Source: UBA7359 sp038142205 (GTDB lineage Bacteria; Pseudomonadota; Gammaproteobacteria; Eutrophobiales; Eutrophobiaceae). From it: a DNA stretch of 64,000 nt. Position 1 is the first letter of the stretch; the number at the start of each line of letters is the position of its first letter. Location of the stretch: positions 62,001 to 126,000 of the forward strand of contig JAYQJO010000001.1 in assembly GCA_038142205.1 (NCBI GenBank), read 5' to 3'. Shown here piece by piece: positions 17,797 to 26,920 of this stretch. Under the pieces are notes generated by a model, which was not told the origin of the DNA, made no database searches, and worked only from the letters and a program-made list of their open reading frames with translations. A program made the translations under genes and the position numbers.

Positions 17797-19030
17797 GTCC
17801 TTCATTCTGCTACGTAGATTATTTCCTGTTGCTGCTTTAGTTTGCGTTGCAGTATTCATTCTAGAATCTGTCACGGCTTTAAATCCGGAACAGCAAAAAT
17901 TATTAAACTGGATGCCCTATATCACGTTGGGCATCACCATGCTGATTTGTGTTAATTACAATCGCGCTCGTCTATTCACTGTCTCGCTTGCTTTAATTCT
18001 ATCTTATTACTTTATTCAGACAGAGTTACAAAGTTCGCTGAATGATTTCCATACATTTTATATCTATACCAGCATTAGTGTCTTAATACCGTTATTGTTG
18101 TTTCTTTTTTTGTTTTTGCCAGAACGTGGTCTGAAAAATCATTATGGACTGTTCACCATATTAATAGCGCCTTTATTCTTTTTGTTTGCTTATTCCATCT
18201 ATGAACTGATGCCGGAATCAAATTTACTTCGAATCCTTATTCATCACTTCCAGATTCGCACGATAGAAAACACGTTGTTACCTGTGAATACCAGTATTTT
18301 GTATCTGCTTGTTTTTGTTATAGGTCTTTATCAATTAATAAAAACCCGTGATGAATATTTTGTCACGATATTATCAGTGCTCACCTTTAGCTTTATTACA
18401 CTAAATTATTTTGACCATGAAAGAATATCTGTTGTCATGTTAAGCATGCTTGGTATTAGTCTGATTGTCAGTTTAATGCGTGGCGCTCATGACATGGCCT
18501 ATCGCGATGACTTAACCGGTTTGCTAGGCAGGCGCGCTTTAAATGAACGTTTAAAAGGGTTGGGCAAACGCTATACCATAGCAATGGCTGATGTTGATCA
18601 TTTTAAAAGTTTTAATGATACGCACGGTCATGATATTGGCGATGAAGTATTGAAAATGGTGGCAAGGCATATCGATAAAGTAAAGGGTGGTGGTACAGCG
18701 TATCGTTACGGTGGTGAAGAATTCTGTGTGATCTTTCCCGGGAAAGATGTTGAGTGCAGTAAGCCTTATCTCGAAACAGTACGCAATGATATAGAAAGTT
18801 ATAAAATGCAAATACGTGATAAAGAACACCGGGAAAAAACGAAACAGAAATCAAAACAACGTGGCCGACGCAAAAAAGAACGTGCAGGTAAAACAGTATC
18901 TGTGACAATCAGTATTGGCGTTGCAGAACCGGGCGAAAAACATGTTAAAGTAGACGAGGTTTTAAAAGCAGCAGATACTGCATTATATAAAGCTAAACAA
19001 AACGGACGTAACTGTCTGGCAATTAATTAA
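17795..19030 (+). CDS. Membrane-bound diguanylate cyclase (GGDEF)
   Basis: 411 residues. The first 230 or so hold about seven hydrophobic helices; the GGDEF domain starts with DDLTGLLGRRALNERL and has ADVDHFKSFNDTHGHDIGDE and the signature RYGGEEF (residues 306-310), so it should make c-di-GMP. The RxxD inhibitory site is not visible before the signature. An unusual basic insert (EKTKQKSKQRGRRKKERAGK) interrupts the domain before SVTISIGVA. Its ATG lies in a perfect hairpin and no good ribosome site is seen, suggesting tight translational control or coupling to the upstream gene. Confidence 0.88.
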   Translation: MSFILLRRLFPVAALVCVAVFILESVTALNPEQQKLLNWMPYITLGITMLICVNYNRARLFTVSLALILSYYFIQTELQSSLNDFHTFYIYTSISVLIPLLLFLFLFLPERGLKNHYGLFTILIAPLFFLFAYSIYELMPESNLLRILIHHFQIRTIENTLLPVNTSILYLLVFVIGLYQLIKTRDEYFVTILSVLTFSFITLNYFDHERISVVMLSMLGISLIVSLMRGAHDMAYRDDLTGLLGRRALNERLKGLGKRYTIAMADVDHFKSFNDTHGHDIGDEVLKMVARHIDKVKGGGTAYRYGGEEFCVIFPGKDVECSKPYLETVRNDIESYKMQIRDKEHREKTKQKSKQRGRRKKERAGKTVSVTISIGVAEPGEKHVKVDEVLKAADTALYKAKQNGRNCLAIN

Positions 19031-19039
19031 TAAAAAAAT

Positions 19040-19642
19040 ATGAAAATACTTTTAAACTTTTTAATCATTATTTTACTAACCGCCTGCGGTAGTGATACGC
19101 CGCAACTATCAAAACTTTCCAGTAATGCCGTTATTCTTGCTTTTGGTGATAGTTTAACAGAAGGCGTAGGTGCGAAAGAAAGTGAGAGCTATCCTGCGCT
19201 ATTACAATCCTTGTCCGGTAGAAAAGTAATTAATGCTGGTATCTCCGGTGAACAATCCGCGCCGGGTCTGGCGCGCTTACCCGCTTTATTGGAAGAGCAT
19301 CAGCCAGAACTACTTATCTTATGTCATGGTGGTAATGATATTTTGCGTAAAAAGAGCATGGCTAAAATGGAAGAGAATGTCACGGCAATGATACAACTGG
19401 CAAAGGATAAAAATATCCCAGTTGTTTTGCTTGGTGTGCCTAACTTTGGCTTATTCCTGTCATCTTATAAAGGTTATAAAACAGTGGCTGACTCAACGGG
19501 TGTAATATTTATTGAAGATGTGATCTCAAACATATTGTCAGATGATGCTTTGAAAGCAGACTCAGTTCACCCTAATAAGGATGGCTATAAAATTATGGCG
19601 GAAAGGATCTATTCAGTACTACAGGATGCAGGGGCTTTATAA
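19040..19642 (+). CDS. tesA: GDSL esterase/lysophospholipase, TesA-like lipoprotein
   Basis: 200 residues. Lipobox LLTAC with Cys about 16, then the SGNH-hydrolase blocks: FGDSLTEGVGA (block I Ser), GISGEQSAPGLARLP, GGNDILR (block III Asn), and the catalytic Asp-His in DSVHPNKDGY. This matches TesA (thioesterase I/protease I/lysophospholipase L1) except that it is predicted to be lipid anchored rather than soluble periplasmic. It follows the cyclase gene by 9 bases. Confidence 0.85.
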   Translation: MKILLNFLIIILLTACGSDTPQLSKLSSNAVILAFGDSLTEGVGAKESESYPALLQSLSGRKVINAGISGEQSAPGLARLPALLEEHQPELLILCHGGNDILRKKSMAKMEENVTAMIQLAKDKNIPVVLLGVPNFGLFLSSYKGYKTVADSTGVIFIEDVISNILSDDALKADSVHPNKDGYKIMAERIYSVLQDAGAL

Positions 19643-19652
19643 ACAATAAAAA

Positions 19653-20504
19653 ATGACTGAAGAATTCTTGTTTATCGATAATGAAGCCTCATTATCAGAA
19701 CTGTGTAAGACACTTAAAAGCTCAAGCTGGTTAGCTGTTGATACGGAGTTTGAACGTGTTAATACTTATTATCCTGAGCTTTGTCTGATACAGGTATCGA
19801 ATGGATCAACACACGCCATTGTTGATCCGATTAGTATTAATAATTTAGAAGCGATCTATAATTTACTTTATAGAGAATCAATAATAAAGATCTTTCATTC
19901 CGCACATCAGGATCTGGAAATATTTTTTCATATTAAAGGAAGCGTTCCCAAACCATTATTTGATACACAGATAGCCGCGCCCTTATTTGATTATGCGCAG
20001 GGCATAGGCTACGGTAATTTAGTTAAAGAAGTTTTAGAAATAGAACTTGATAAAGGTCACGCTCGTACAAACTGGAAGAAAAGGCCCTTAACAAAAGAGC
20101 AGTTAAGATATGCTGCGGATGATGCTATTTATTTGGGAAAAATATATGAAGTTTTTGCTGAAAAGATAAAGTCTATTGAAAATCTGCATAATTTTAATGC
20201 GCAAACAGAGCGGCTTTACAAGCCGCAGACTTATGAACCTGACCCGACAACCATGTGGAAAAAAATCTTTGCCGCAAAAAGGTTAAAAGGAAAACAACTG
20301 GATATCATTAAAAAACTGGCAGAGTGGCGTGAAATTACTGCAAGAAAACAAAACAAGCCAAGAAAATGGATTTTAGAAAACCATATAATAATTGATATCG
20401 CAAAACTACCAGTTGAATCTAAAGAGGATTTATTAACGGTGATAAATGAAAAAGCATTAAATAGATATGGCGATGCTTTATTCGGGATTATTAAAAATAT
20501 TTAA
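19653..20504 (+). CDS. rnd: Ribonuclease D, short form
   Basis: 283 residues. DEDDy exonuclease motifs: VDTEFERVNTYYPELCLIQ (Asp, Glu), HSAHQDLEIFF (Asp) and LRYAADDAIYL (Tyr, Asp). One HRDC domain follows (KRLKGKQLDIIKKLAEWREITARK...). E. coli RNase D is about 90 residues longer and has a second HRDC domain, which is missing here; the stop is clean and followed immediately by a convergent gene, so this looks like a natural short form. It trims 3' ends of tRNA and small RNA precursors. Confidence 0.88.
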   Translation: MTEEFLFIDNEASLSELCKTLKSSSWLAVDTEFERVNTYYPELCLIQVSNGSTHAIVDPISINNLEAIYNLLYRESIIKIFHSAHQDLEIFFHIKGSVPKPLFDTQIAAPLFDYAQGIGYGNLVKEVLEIELDKGHARTNWKKRPLTKEQLRYAADDAIYLGKIYEVFAEKIKSIENLHNFNAQTERLYKPQTYEPDPTTMWKKIFAAKRLKGKQLDIIKKLAEWREITARKQNKPRKWILENHIIIDIAKLPVESKEDLLTVINEKALNRYGDALFGIIKNI

Positions 20505-20519
20505 TACGCCATCAATACA

Positions 20520-21017
20520 TCACCATTGCTTTGGTTTTTGATTAGCTTGTCTAGCACCATAATATGAACTCAAATCTTGAAAGCCGCCTTTAAGTATATG
20601 TACATTATCAAAGCCAATATGACGAAGTGCTGTGCCAATAGCCGTTGCTCTTGCGCCTGATTTACATATGACCATGACTTGCTTATCTGTAGGGATACGC
20701 GCCAGATTTTCTGGTTTAAATATTTCATTTGCAGGAATTTTAAGGTTTTTTTCTGATGTCATCGAGAATAGTTCGGTTTCAGATGGTGTTCTCACATCTA
20801 TTACTACAATCTCTTTGCCAGCTTTTATGTCCTTAATAAAGTTGTGCGGTATAACAAAATGCATAGCTTTGCCTGAATTTTTTCCTTTTACTTCAGAGAA
20901 AAGCTCTGCATAGCTTTCCGCAAGTTTCGTATCATAAGACCATACTAAAGTAGTAAATAAAATAGAAATGCCGCTTATAGTAAATATTAGAATCTGTTTA
21001 ATCATAGCTTTCCTCAT
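20520..21017 (-). CDS. Exported rhodanese-domain protein
   Basis: 165 residues with a signal peptide (IKQILIFTISGISILFTTLVWS). Single rhodanese domain from about residue 65: VVIDVRTPSETELF, VMVICKSGARATAI with the active-site Cys, and NVHILKGGFQDL. The active-site loop (CKSGARA) is of the short sulfurtransferase type. It is convergent with rnd (15 bases). Probable periplasmic sulfur transfer; partner unknown. Confidence 0.88.
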   Translation of the reverse strand: MRKAMIKQILIFTISGISILFTTLVWSYDTKLAESYAELFSEVKGKNSGKAMHFVIPHNFIKDIKAGKEIVVIDVRTPSETELFSMTSEKNLKIPANEIFKPENLARIPTDKQVMVICKSGARATAIGTALRHIGFDNVHILKGGFQDLSSYYGARQANQKPKQW

Positions 21018-21111
21018 TTGATTAAAAGCACTTCTGTTAATTATAGAGTAGTTTATATGTCGTTATTATAAATATTTTCTGTTGGCAAAACAGAAGGTTA
21101 TCTCTTGTTAT

Positions 21112-22020
21112 TTATGACCTGTTCCCTTGAAGTCCGCCAGTATGAAGAGCTATGATTTTTTGTCCTTTCTTTAGTTTTCCATTTTTTATAATATCGAATA
21201 AACCGAATAGCATCTTTCCGTTATATACCGGTTCAAGTGGGATGGATGTTTCTTTTTCGAAGTCTTTAATAAATGGGAGTAACTCATCATTGGTTTTAGC
21301 AAAACCGCCAAAATGATAATCAAAATTAACAGACCAGTTGGTTATTGAACGTTGCTTAATTAATTTTTTTATATCTTTTTCCAGGAAACCACCGCCTTTA
21401 ATCGAAGAAAAACCTAGTACACGTTTTTCTGCCGGTAGTTTTTTTGCCAAGCCTGCCAATGTTATGCCTGTGCCGCAGGCTAAGGTTAAAGTATCGAATT
21501 CCATATTAATTTCTTTGACTATTTCGGCTATGCCTTTAAATGCATATTCGCTTGCGCCGCCTTCTGGTATCCAGAATCCACTATATTGTTTTGCCGGTGG
21601 CGCATTGAATGCGCGATGTTTACGAAGATCACGAAATGCAGAACGATTAACAAACTCCAGGTTCATATTCCATTTTCTTAAATCGCTTAAGGTTTGGCTT
21701 TCTTGTTTCGGTTGTTCGCCGCGTATTAATCCTGTGGTTTTTATATTCAATTTATAACCGATATAGGCGAGAGCATGAAGATGATTGGAATAAGCGCCGC
21801 CCATGCTAATGAGGTGGTCGTGACCGTGCTCTAAAGCGTATAGCAAGGTGTATTTAAGCTTACGCCATTTATTACCAGAAATAACCGGGTGTATTAAATC
21901 ATCTCGTTTTATATATAGCGGGAAACCATATTCACTCAGTAAGGGATGCTGGATTTGCTCGACAATGGCAGCTTTTTTATTAATTTCCAGTTCAGATTCT
22001 ATCTGCGAGATATCAATCAT
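21112..22020 (-). CDS. PLP-dependent ACC deaminase/D-cysteine desulfhydrase family enzyme
   Basis: 302 residues, fold type II PLP enzyme. The PLP lysine is Lys51 in SGNKWRKLKY; further motifs are SMGGAYSNHLHALAY and the phosphate-binding LACGTGITLAGL, with HTGGLQG at the C-terminus. This is typical of the YedO/ACC deaminase-like group; whether it acts on 1-aminocyclopropane-1-carboxylate or D-cysteine cannot be told. It is divergent from ppnP with a 70-base promoter gap. Confidence 0.85.
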   Translation of the reverse strand: MIDISQIESELEINKKAAIVEQIQHPLLSEYGFPLYIKRDDLIHPVISGNKWRKLKYTLLYALEHGHDHLISMGGAYSNHLHALAYIGYKLNIKTTGLIRGEQPKQESQTLSDLRKWNMNLEFVNRSAFRDLRKHRAFNAPPAKQYSGFWIPEGGASEYAFKGIAEIVKEINMEFDTLTLACGTGITLAGLAKKLPAEKRVLGFSSIKGGGFLEKDIKKLIKQRSITNWSVNFDYHFGGFAKTNDELLPFIKDFEKETSIPLEPVYNGKMLFGLFDIIKNGKLKKGQKIIALHTGGLQGNRS

Positions 22021-22090
22021 TTGAATTTAAAACTCTTTAAAAGAATAGGCTATTATAGCGCTACTTTTATTTTTCTTTTGAGGTATTAAT

Positions 22091-22408
22091 GTGAGTACAT
22101 TTGATGATGTTTCTGTCGTAATTGAAGCGAATATCTATTTAGATGGGAAAGTCAGTAGTCGTACCGTCATGTTCGCCGATGGTTCTAAAAAAACGCTCGG
22201 TATTATGTTGCCCGGCGAATATCATTTTAATACTGACACACCAGAGCATATGGCAATTATACAAGGGACGGTTGAGTATCGTTGGAACGAGAATGATGAC
22301 TGGAAAAAAGTAATCGATGGTGGCGAATTTAATGTGCCGGGTAATTCTTCATTCGATATTCGTGCATTGGAAGTTACGGATTATGTCTGTTCTTTTATAG
22401 AAGGCTAA
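22091..22408 (+). CDS. ppnP: Pyrimidine/purine nucleoside phosphorylase PpnP
   Basis: 105 residues, small cupin (DUF1255/YaiE): GKVSSRTVMFADGSKKTLGIMLPGEYHF and the central EHMAIIQGTVEYRW and FNVPGNSSFDI strands. Start is GTG 22091 with a GAGG 8 bases upstream; the overlapping ATG at 22089 runs straight into TGA. It splits nucleosides phosphorolytically. It is the second nucleotide-salvage gene here besides ppnN. It is followed 20 bases later by yhiN. Confidence 0.92.
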   Translation: MSTFDDVSVVIEANIYLDGKVSSRTVMFADGSKKTLGIMLPGEYHFNTDTPEHMAIIQGTVEYRWNENDDWKKVIDGGEFNVPGNSSFDIRALEVTDYVCSFIEG

Positions 22409-22428
22409 TCATTGATACGGATTAAGTC

Positions 22429-23631
22429 ATGAGCTATGACGTCATTATTATTGGTGGTGGCGCATCGGGTTTAATGTGCGCCATCACTGCTGCGCAACGT
22501 GGTCGGCGCGTTCTGGTGCTGGATAGCAGTAATAAAGTCGGCAAAAAAATACTGATGTCCGGAGGTGGGCGTTGTAATTTTACTAATCTTTATATTGAGC
22601 CTGATTGTTTTCTTTCCAACAACTCGCATTTTTGCAAGTCGGCATTGAGCCAATATACGCAATGGGATTTTATTGCGCTGATTGAGAAGCATGCTATTGC
22701 TTATGAAGAACGTGATCACGGACAATTATTCTGTAAAGAGTCAGCCAAGGATATTTTGGCAATGTTAATAAAAGAATGTGATAAGGCTGGTGTACAGATA
22801 CGAACACATTGTGAAATTAATTCAATCGCCGCTTTTTCTGAACAAAACACATCAAATTCAAAATTTAAACTGGAGTCAAACCAGAGTAACTTTGAATCAG
22901 AGAATCTTGTTATTGCATCGGGTGGTTTATCTATACCGAAAATGGGTGCGACTAATTACGCTTATAAAGTCGCGCAGCAATTTGATATGCCTGTTATTAA
23001 AACAAGTGCAGGGCTTGTGCCTTTCACTTTTACTGGTGAGTATAAAACGATATTTGAACGGTTAAGCGGTATTTCACACAAGGTTTATTTGTTGACTGGC
23101 AAACAGCAATTTTATGAAAGCATATTATTCACTCATCGTGGTTTAAGCGGTCCGGCGGCATTGCAATTATCCAGCTACTGGAAACAGGGCGAGATAATAA
23201 GTGTTAATTTATTTCCAGATAATGATATTAGTGCAATATTGAGTCAGGCAAAAAAAGAAAAGCCGAATTTATTATTGCGTAATTTACTATCACAACATTT
23301 AGCAAAGAAGCTGGTGCAGGAACTTGAAATACTGTTCTGGTCAGCTTGGAAAAATAAGGTGATTGCTGATATACCCGATAAAGTATTAGATGAAATTGCT
23401 ATGAATTTATCCGGATGGAGCTTGAAGCCATCTGGTACAGAAGGATATCGAACGGCCGAAGTAACCTTGGGTGGTATTGATACGGACTACCTATCTTCAA
23501 AAACAATGGAAAGTAAAACACAGCAGGGTTTATATTTTATTGGCGAAGCCGTTGATGTAACGGGACATCTTGGTGGATTCAATTTTCAGTGGGCCTGGTC
23601 TTCCGGTTATGTAGCGGGTTTAGTTGTCTAA
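22429..23631 (+). CDS. yhiN: FAD-dependent oxidoreductase of the YhiN/HI0933 family
   Basis: 400 residues. N-terminal dinucleotide-binding motif IIGGGASGLMCAITAAQRG, then VGKKILMSGGGRCNFTN, characteristic of the family, LVIASGGLSIPKMGATNYAYKVA, and the C-terminal FIGEAVDVTGHLGGFNFQWAWSSG. Function is undefined; members are flavoproteins in the cytoplasm. It is probably co-transcribed with ppnP and the following hydrolase (6-base gap). Confidence 0.92.
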   Translation: MSYDVIIIGGGASGLMCAITAAQRGRRVLVLDSSNKVGKKILMSGGGRCNFTNLYIEPDCFLSNNSHFCKSALSQYTQWDFIALIEKHAIAYEERDHGQLFCKESAKDILAMLIKECDKAGVQIRTHCEINSIAAFSEQNTSNSKFKLESNQSNFESENLVIASGGLSIPKMGATNYAYKVAQQFDMPVIKTSAGLVPFTFTGEYKTIFERLSGISHKVYLLTGKQQFYESILFTHRGLSGPAALQLSSYWKQGEIISVNLFPDNDISAILSQAKKEKPNLLLRNLLSQHLAKKLVQELEILFWSAWKNKVIADIPDKVLDEIAMNLSGWSLKPSGTEGYRTAEVTLGGIDTDYLSSKTMESKTQQGLYFIGEAVDVTGHLGGFNFQWAWSSGYVAGLVV

Positions 23632-23637
23632 AAAACG

Positions 23638-24744
23638 ATGAAAAAAATATTTTTACTATGTTTATTCTTTAGCCTAGCGGTTAATGCAGACAATGGTTTT
23701 TCCATTAATGTTTTTAAAGATGAAGCTGATAGGCAGTTTATTGATCAAAGCATTAATCAATTCTTGCAACGCTATAATATTCCAGGCTTATCAATTGCAA
23801 TAGCAAAACAGGAAGAGATTTTATTTGCCAAAGGCTATGGCTTTGCTGACACGAATAAAAAAGTCCCTGTTAATATTGCGCATAAATTTCGTATTGCAAG
23901 CTTAAGTAAGCCTATTACTGCTGTTGCGATGATGAAGCTTAGGGAAGAAGGGAAGTTAAAACTTGATGATAAAATTTTTGGTAAGGGCGGACTATTGCAA
24001 GGCCGCTTTCCGACAAGCAACAAATTCTTGCAGCAGATAACAGTACGTCATTTGCTCGAACATACTGCCGGTAAGAACTGGACGAATGATGGTGGTGATC
24101 CGATGTTTCAAGATTATAAATTATCGCAAGCTAACCTGATCCGTAAGACACTAAAAGAAAACCCCATTACAGCAACACCAGGTAATCACTATGCTTATTC
24201 AAACTTTGCTTATTGTTTATTAGGTCGTGTTATTGAAGAGTTAAGCGGTATTCCTTATGAAAGTTATGTCCGTAAAACGTTATTTAAAGAAATTGGTGCA
24301 AACAGTTTTTCTGTTGGTAATAGAGAACCTTCAAACCCTGCTTTTCAGGTTCGTTATATTCCTGATAAAGAACAGTCTCCTTACAGTTTTCCTGTAAAAC
24401 GAATGGATTCGCATGGCGGCTGGGTTGCAAATGCGATTGATTTGGTGAAGTTTATTATGAGTGTGGATGGGCGTGGCAAAGATATCCTGAGTCAGGAAAG
24501 TATTAAAATTATGACAACGCCGTCTAAACATAACAAAAACTATGCGCTGGGCTGGAATGTGAACCAGTATAATAACTGGTGGCATATGGGTTCATTACCA
24601 GGCACAGCTTCAATAATGGTACGTACGGAACACGGATACAGTTGGGCCGTGCTATTAAATAAAAGAAGTGAAGACAGTACCTTTATGACCGAACTGGATA
24701 AATTGACCTGGAATATAATAGATGGGATAAAAGTGTTAAATTAA
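23638..24744 (+). CDS. Exported beta-lactamase-fold serine hydrolase
   Basis: 368 residues with a signal peptide (FLLCLFFSLAVNA). Class C beta-lactamase/esterase fold: SxxK at Ser88-Lys91 (ASLSKPITAV), YxN at Tyr187-Asn189 (YAYSNFAY), and WHMGSLPGTASIM in place of the KTG box. LLEHTAGKNW is the conserved HTSG-type loop. Likely a peptidase or esterase acting in the periplasm; antibiotic hydrolysis is not implied. Confidence 0.87.
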   Translation: MKKIFLLCLFFSLAVNADNGFSINVFKDEADRQFIDQSINQFLQRYNIPGLSIAIAKQEEILFAKGYGFADTNKKVPVNIAHKFRIASLSKPITAVAMMKLREEGKLKLDDKIFGKGGLLQGRFPTSNKFLQQITVRHLLEHTAGKNWTNDGGDPMFQDYKLSQANLIRKTLKENPITATPGNHYAYSNFAYCLLGRVIEELSGIPYESYVRKTLFKEIGANSFSVGNREPSNPAFQVRYIPDKEQSPYSFPVKRMDSHGGWVANAIDLVKFIMSVDGRGKDILSQESIKIMTTPSKHNKNYALGWNVNQYNNWWHMGSLPGTASIMVRTEHGYSWAVLLNKRSEDSTFMTELDKLTWNIIDGIKVLN

Positions 24745-24769
24745 TGTTGAATTGGTAGAGTAATCGATA

Positions 24770-24955
24770 ATGAGTGCGTTTAAAGGTATCGGCATTTTGG
24801 TATTTTTATACACGTTTTACTGTTTGTTTACAGGAGAAGTGTATGCGAAAGATAAAGCATCAGGCCGTACTGTTTATAAAGCAGAAGAACCGGGTTATTA
24901 CTGGACAATAATTGTTATCTCACTGCTCCTGTGCTTCCTGCACCCGCAGTATTAG
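24770..24955 (+). CDS. Small two-helix membrane protein
   Basis: 61 residues: helix 1 (GILVFLYTFYCLFTG), a short charged loop (KDKASGRTVYKAEEPGYYW), helix 2 (TIIVISLLLCFLH). The SGRTVY-EEPGYYW loop looks conserved-protein-like. It starts 25 bases after the preceding hydrolase in the same direction. No function known. A short inverted repeat, GTGTATCCATACAC, follows the stop. Confidence 0.55.
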   Translation: MSAFKGIGILVFLYTFYCLFTGEVYAKDKASGRTVYKAEEPGYYWTIIVISLLLCFLHPQY

Positions 24956-25005
24956 TGTATCCATACACGTCATTTTGTTTTATCTATCGCCTGTTTCTTT
25001 TTCTT

Positions 25006-25353
25006 TTAAGATTTTATCTTTAAAGGCAATACATCAAATTTAACACCATCAAAACCGTCCAATATAAATTGACGTATATTCTGATGATCATCGCCAGCCG
25101 GGTTAGCTAATACATCATCACGGTAATATGTGCCAAAACAATTTAATGTTTCTGTAGTGGATAAGTTATTAATAAAAGCAAACGCGAGTATTTTGCACGA
25201 TCCTACATTTTGCCCGGCTTCATTTTTTACATTTCCATTGCTAAATGTCGTCGCTGTATAGTCATAATTTTGTTCAATAGTCGAAATGGTGGCGGTAAAT
25301 TCGATAGATTCCGGATCATTCTTTAATTTTTCTAAAAAAGTATTCAGTTCCAT
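25006..25353 (-). CDS. HopJ-family protein
   Basis: 115 residues matching the HopJ type III effector family (PF08888) in wording: FLEKLKNDPESIEF, NYDYTATTFSNG, NEAGQNVGSCKILAFAFI, CFGTYYRDDVLANPAGDDHQNIRQF and GFDGVKF. Most members occur in bacteria without type III secretion and are cytoplasmic with unknown role; nothing here suggests secretion. Its ATG overlaps the stop of slyD by one base, so it is translated as part of a slyD operon. Confidence 0.88.
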   Translation of the reverse strand: MELNTFLEKLKNDPESIEFTATISTIEQNYDYTATTFSNGNVKNEAGQNVGSCKILAFAFINNLSTTETLNCFGTYYRDDVLANPAGDDHQNIRQFILDGFDGVKFDVLPLKIKS

Positions 25354-25835
25354 TAGTGTTCATGACCTCCCAGACCATGCACATGACCGTGTTCCAGTTC
25401 TTCTTCATTTGCATCGCGAACTTGAATCACTTCAATATCAAAGTAAAGTTGGATGCCTGCTAGTGGATGGTTGCCATCGATAATGACTTCACCTGCATCA
25501 ATGGCAGTAACAGTGACAACAACAGGCGTACCTTCTTCAGACTGTGCTTCGAACTGCATGCCTTCTTTTATTTCAACATCATTCGGAAACATGCTGAGCG
25601 GAACACGTTGTATTTGTTCCAGGTCACGTTCGCCGTAAGCATCATTTGGTTCTATAACAATACTGTTTTTATAGCCGCTTTCTTTTCCTTCCAGTTCATT
25701 TTCAAGACCAGGAATAATATTTCTTGCGCCATGTAAGTAGGCAAAAGAACCGTCCTGGCTCTCGTCGATAATCTCACCGTCTTTATCTTTCAGTGTGTAA
25801 TTGACTGTTCCGACCTTGTCTTTTGTCAGCTGCAT
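25353..25835 (-). CDS. slyD: FKBP-type peptidyl-prolyl isomerase SlyD
   Basis: 160 residues. FKBP core (VNYTLKDKDGEIIDESQ, YLHGARNIIPGLENELEGKESG) with the inserted IF chaperone domain (PNDAYGERDLEQIQRVPLSMFP...) and a short His-containing tail (HGHVHGLGGHEH). The metal-binding tail is shorter than in E. coli SlyD, so nickel storage may be reduced. Acts as folding helper and Ni carrier for hydrogenase in E. coli. Overlaps the HopJ gene. Confidence 0.92.
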   Translation of the reverse strand: MQLTKDKVGTVNYTLKDKDGEIIDESQDGSFAYLHGARNIIPGLENELEGKESGYKNSIVIEPNDAYGERDLEQIQRVPLSMFPNDVEIKEGMQFEAQSEEGTPVVVTVTAIDAGEVIIDGNHPLAGIQLYFDIEVIQVRDANEEELEHGHVHGLGGHEH

Positions 25836-25972
25836 TATTTTCTCCTGTGGTATAGTGACCTATTCATACCAGCTTTAAGACTATCGGTGTGCCAGAATAA
25901 TCAGGTGTTTTTTTTAGTGAAAGCGTACTATGCCGATCACGATTAAATATTTCAAATTTTTAACTATTTTTA

Positions 25973-26308
25973 ATGAAAAGTATTAGCACCATTCTTCTAT
26001 TCTTTATCTTCAGCGAGAAAGTATTCGCTGCGCCTTCCGGATCGGATTTGCTTACGGCTTGTGAAACTGCTTTGCAACAAGGTTTTCAGGATGCAACAGG
26101 GATGATGTGTACATGGTATGTGACGCCGTGTGATTGTCATTATGGTCAGGCTCCAGAAGTGCCACGGGTCTGTTTGCCTGATGGGCTTGAAACAGAATAT
26201 CTGGCAAAGGAAGTTATTACAGGTTTGAAATCGAATCCGCAATTACAGAAAAAAACAGCCGAAGTATCGGTGGGGGAAATTCTGGTAAAAAAATATCCAT
26301 GCAACTAA
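25973..26308 (+). CDS. Small exported Rap1a/Tai-like protein
   Basis: 111 residues with signal peptide (ILLFFIFSEKVFA). The pattern SGSDLLTACETAL, MMCTWYV, VCLPDG, and a C-terminal AEVSVGEILVKKYPC is that of the Rap1a/Tai immunity family, where LLxAC, the FCLP-like strand and the final YPC recur and the cysteines form disulfides. No type VI effector lies nearby, so an immunity role is only suggested; many family members are orphan. Confidence 0.62.
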   Translation: MKSISTILLFFIFSEKVFAAPSGSDLLTACETALQQGFQDATGMMCTWYVTPCDCHYGQAPEVPRVCLPDGLETEYLAKEVITGLKSNPQLQKKTAEVSVGEILVKKYPCN

Positions 26309-26377
26309 AACAACAGTAATTGAGTTGATTTAGTCTTAAGTGATAGCAAATATCGCTAAATCAAGCTTGTTGTAAAT

Positions 26378-26860
26378 TTATTCATCGCGAAATAGTTGAT
26401 GACAAGCGTTACAGGTCTGGCTTAAACGGGTAAATGCTTCATTTAGCAAATTAGTTTGGGAATAGTCTGCGGTATGCGGATCATAAGATTTTGTAAGTTG
26501 CTTAATATTTAAGGTTTCACTGTATAATTTACTGGCTATTGCACTAAAAATAACACTATTACTTTCTTCAAGCTGATTAGCCGGGACTTTCAAGGCCATT
26601 AATTCAGCATAAAAGAGAAGTTCTTCTACCGTTTCGACCAAATTGGTCATATCTTCTTCGGTAAAACTGATTTCCTCAGCGGCTTGTTGAGTATCTGCAA
26701 CGGATGATATCTGCTGCATGATGTTGAAAAGTCGCTCGCTAGACTCAGCGTGAAGTAAATATTGGTTTTCGTCTTGATTATCAGAACCATCGCTGCTCTT
26801 TAAATGAGTACTTATTGAAAGAACAATAATCAGTAATATTGAGCGGAAAAAAAGTTTCAT
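26378..26860 (-). CDS. Secreted monohaem cytochrome, c'-like, paralogue
   Basis: 160 residues with signal peptide (ILLIIVLSISTHL). Helical body and a C-terminal haem motif CNACH (TCNACHQLFRDE). It shares architecture and the TCxACHxLFR ending with the protein at 15213-15641 and is read on the same strand. A perfect FNR/ANR-type box lies 61 bases upstream of the ATG. Probable small electron carrier or NO/O2-related cytochrome, made when oxygen is scarce (inference). Confidence 0.85.
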   Translation of the reverse strand: MKLFFRSILLIIVLSISTHLKSSDGSDNQDENQYLLHAESSERLFNIMQQISSVADTQQAAEEISFTEEDMTNLVETVEELLFYAELMALKVPANQLEESNSVIFSAIASKLYSETLNIKQLTKSYDPHTADYSQTNLLNEAFTRLSQTCNACHQLFRDE

Positions 26861-26920
26861 TGATAGCCTGTTTTGTATTAATTAGTGTGGTCAGTATACA
26901 AAGGCGTCTAAATATATACC

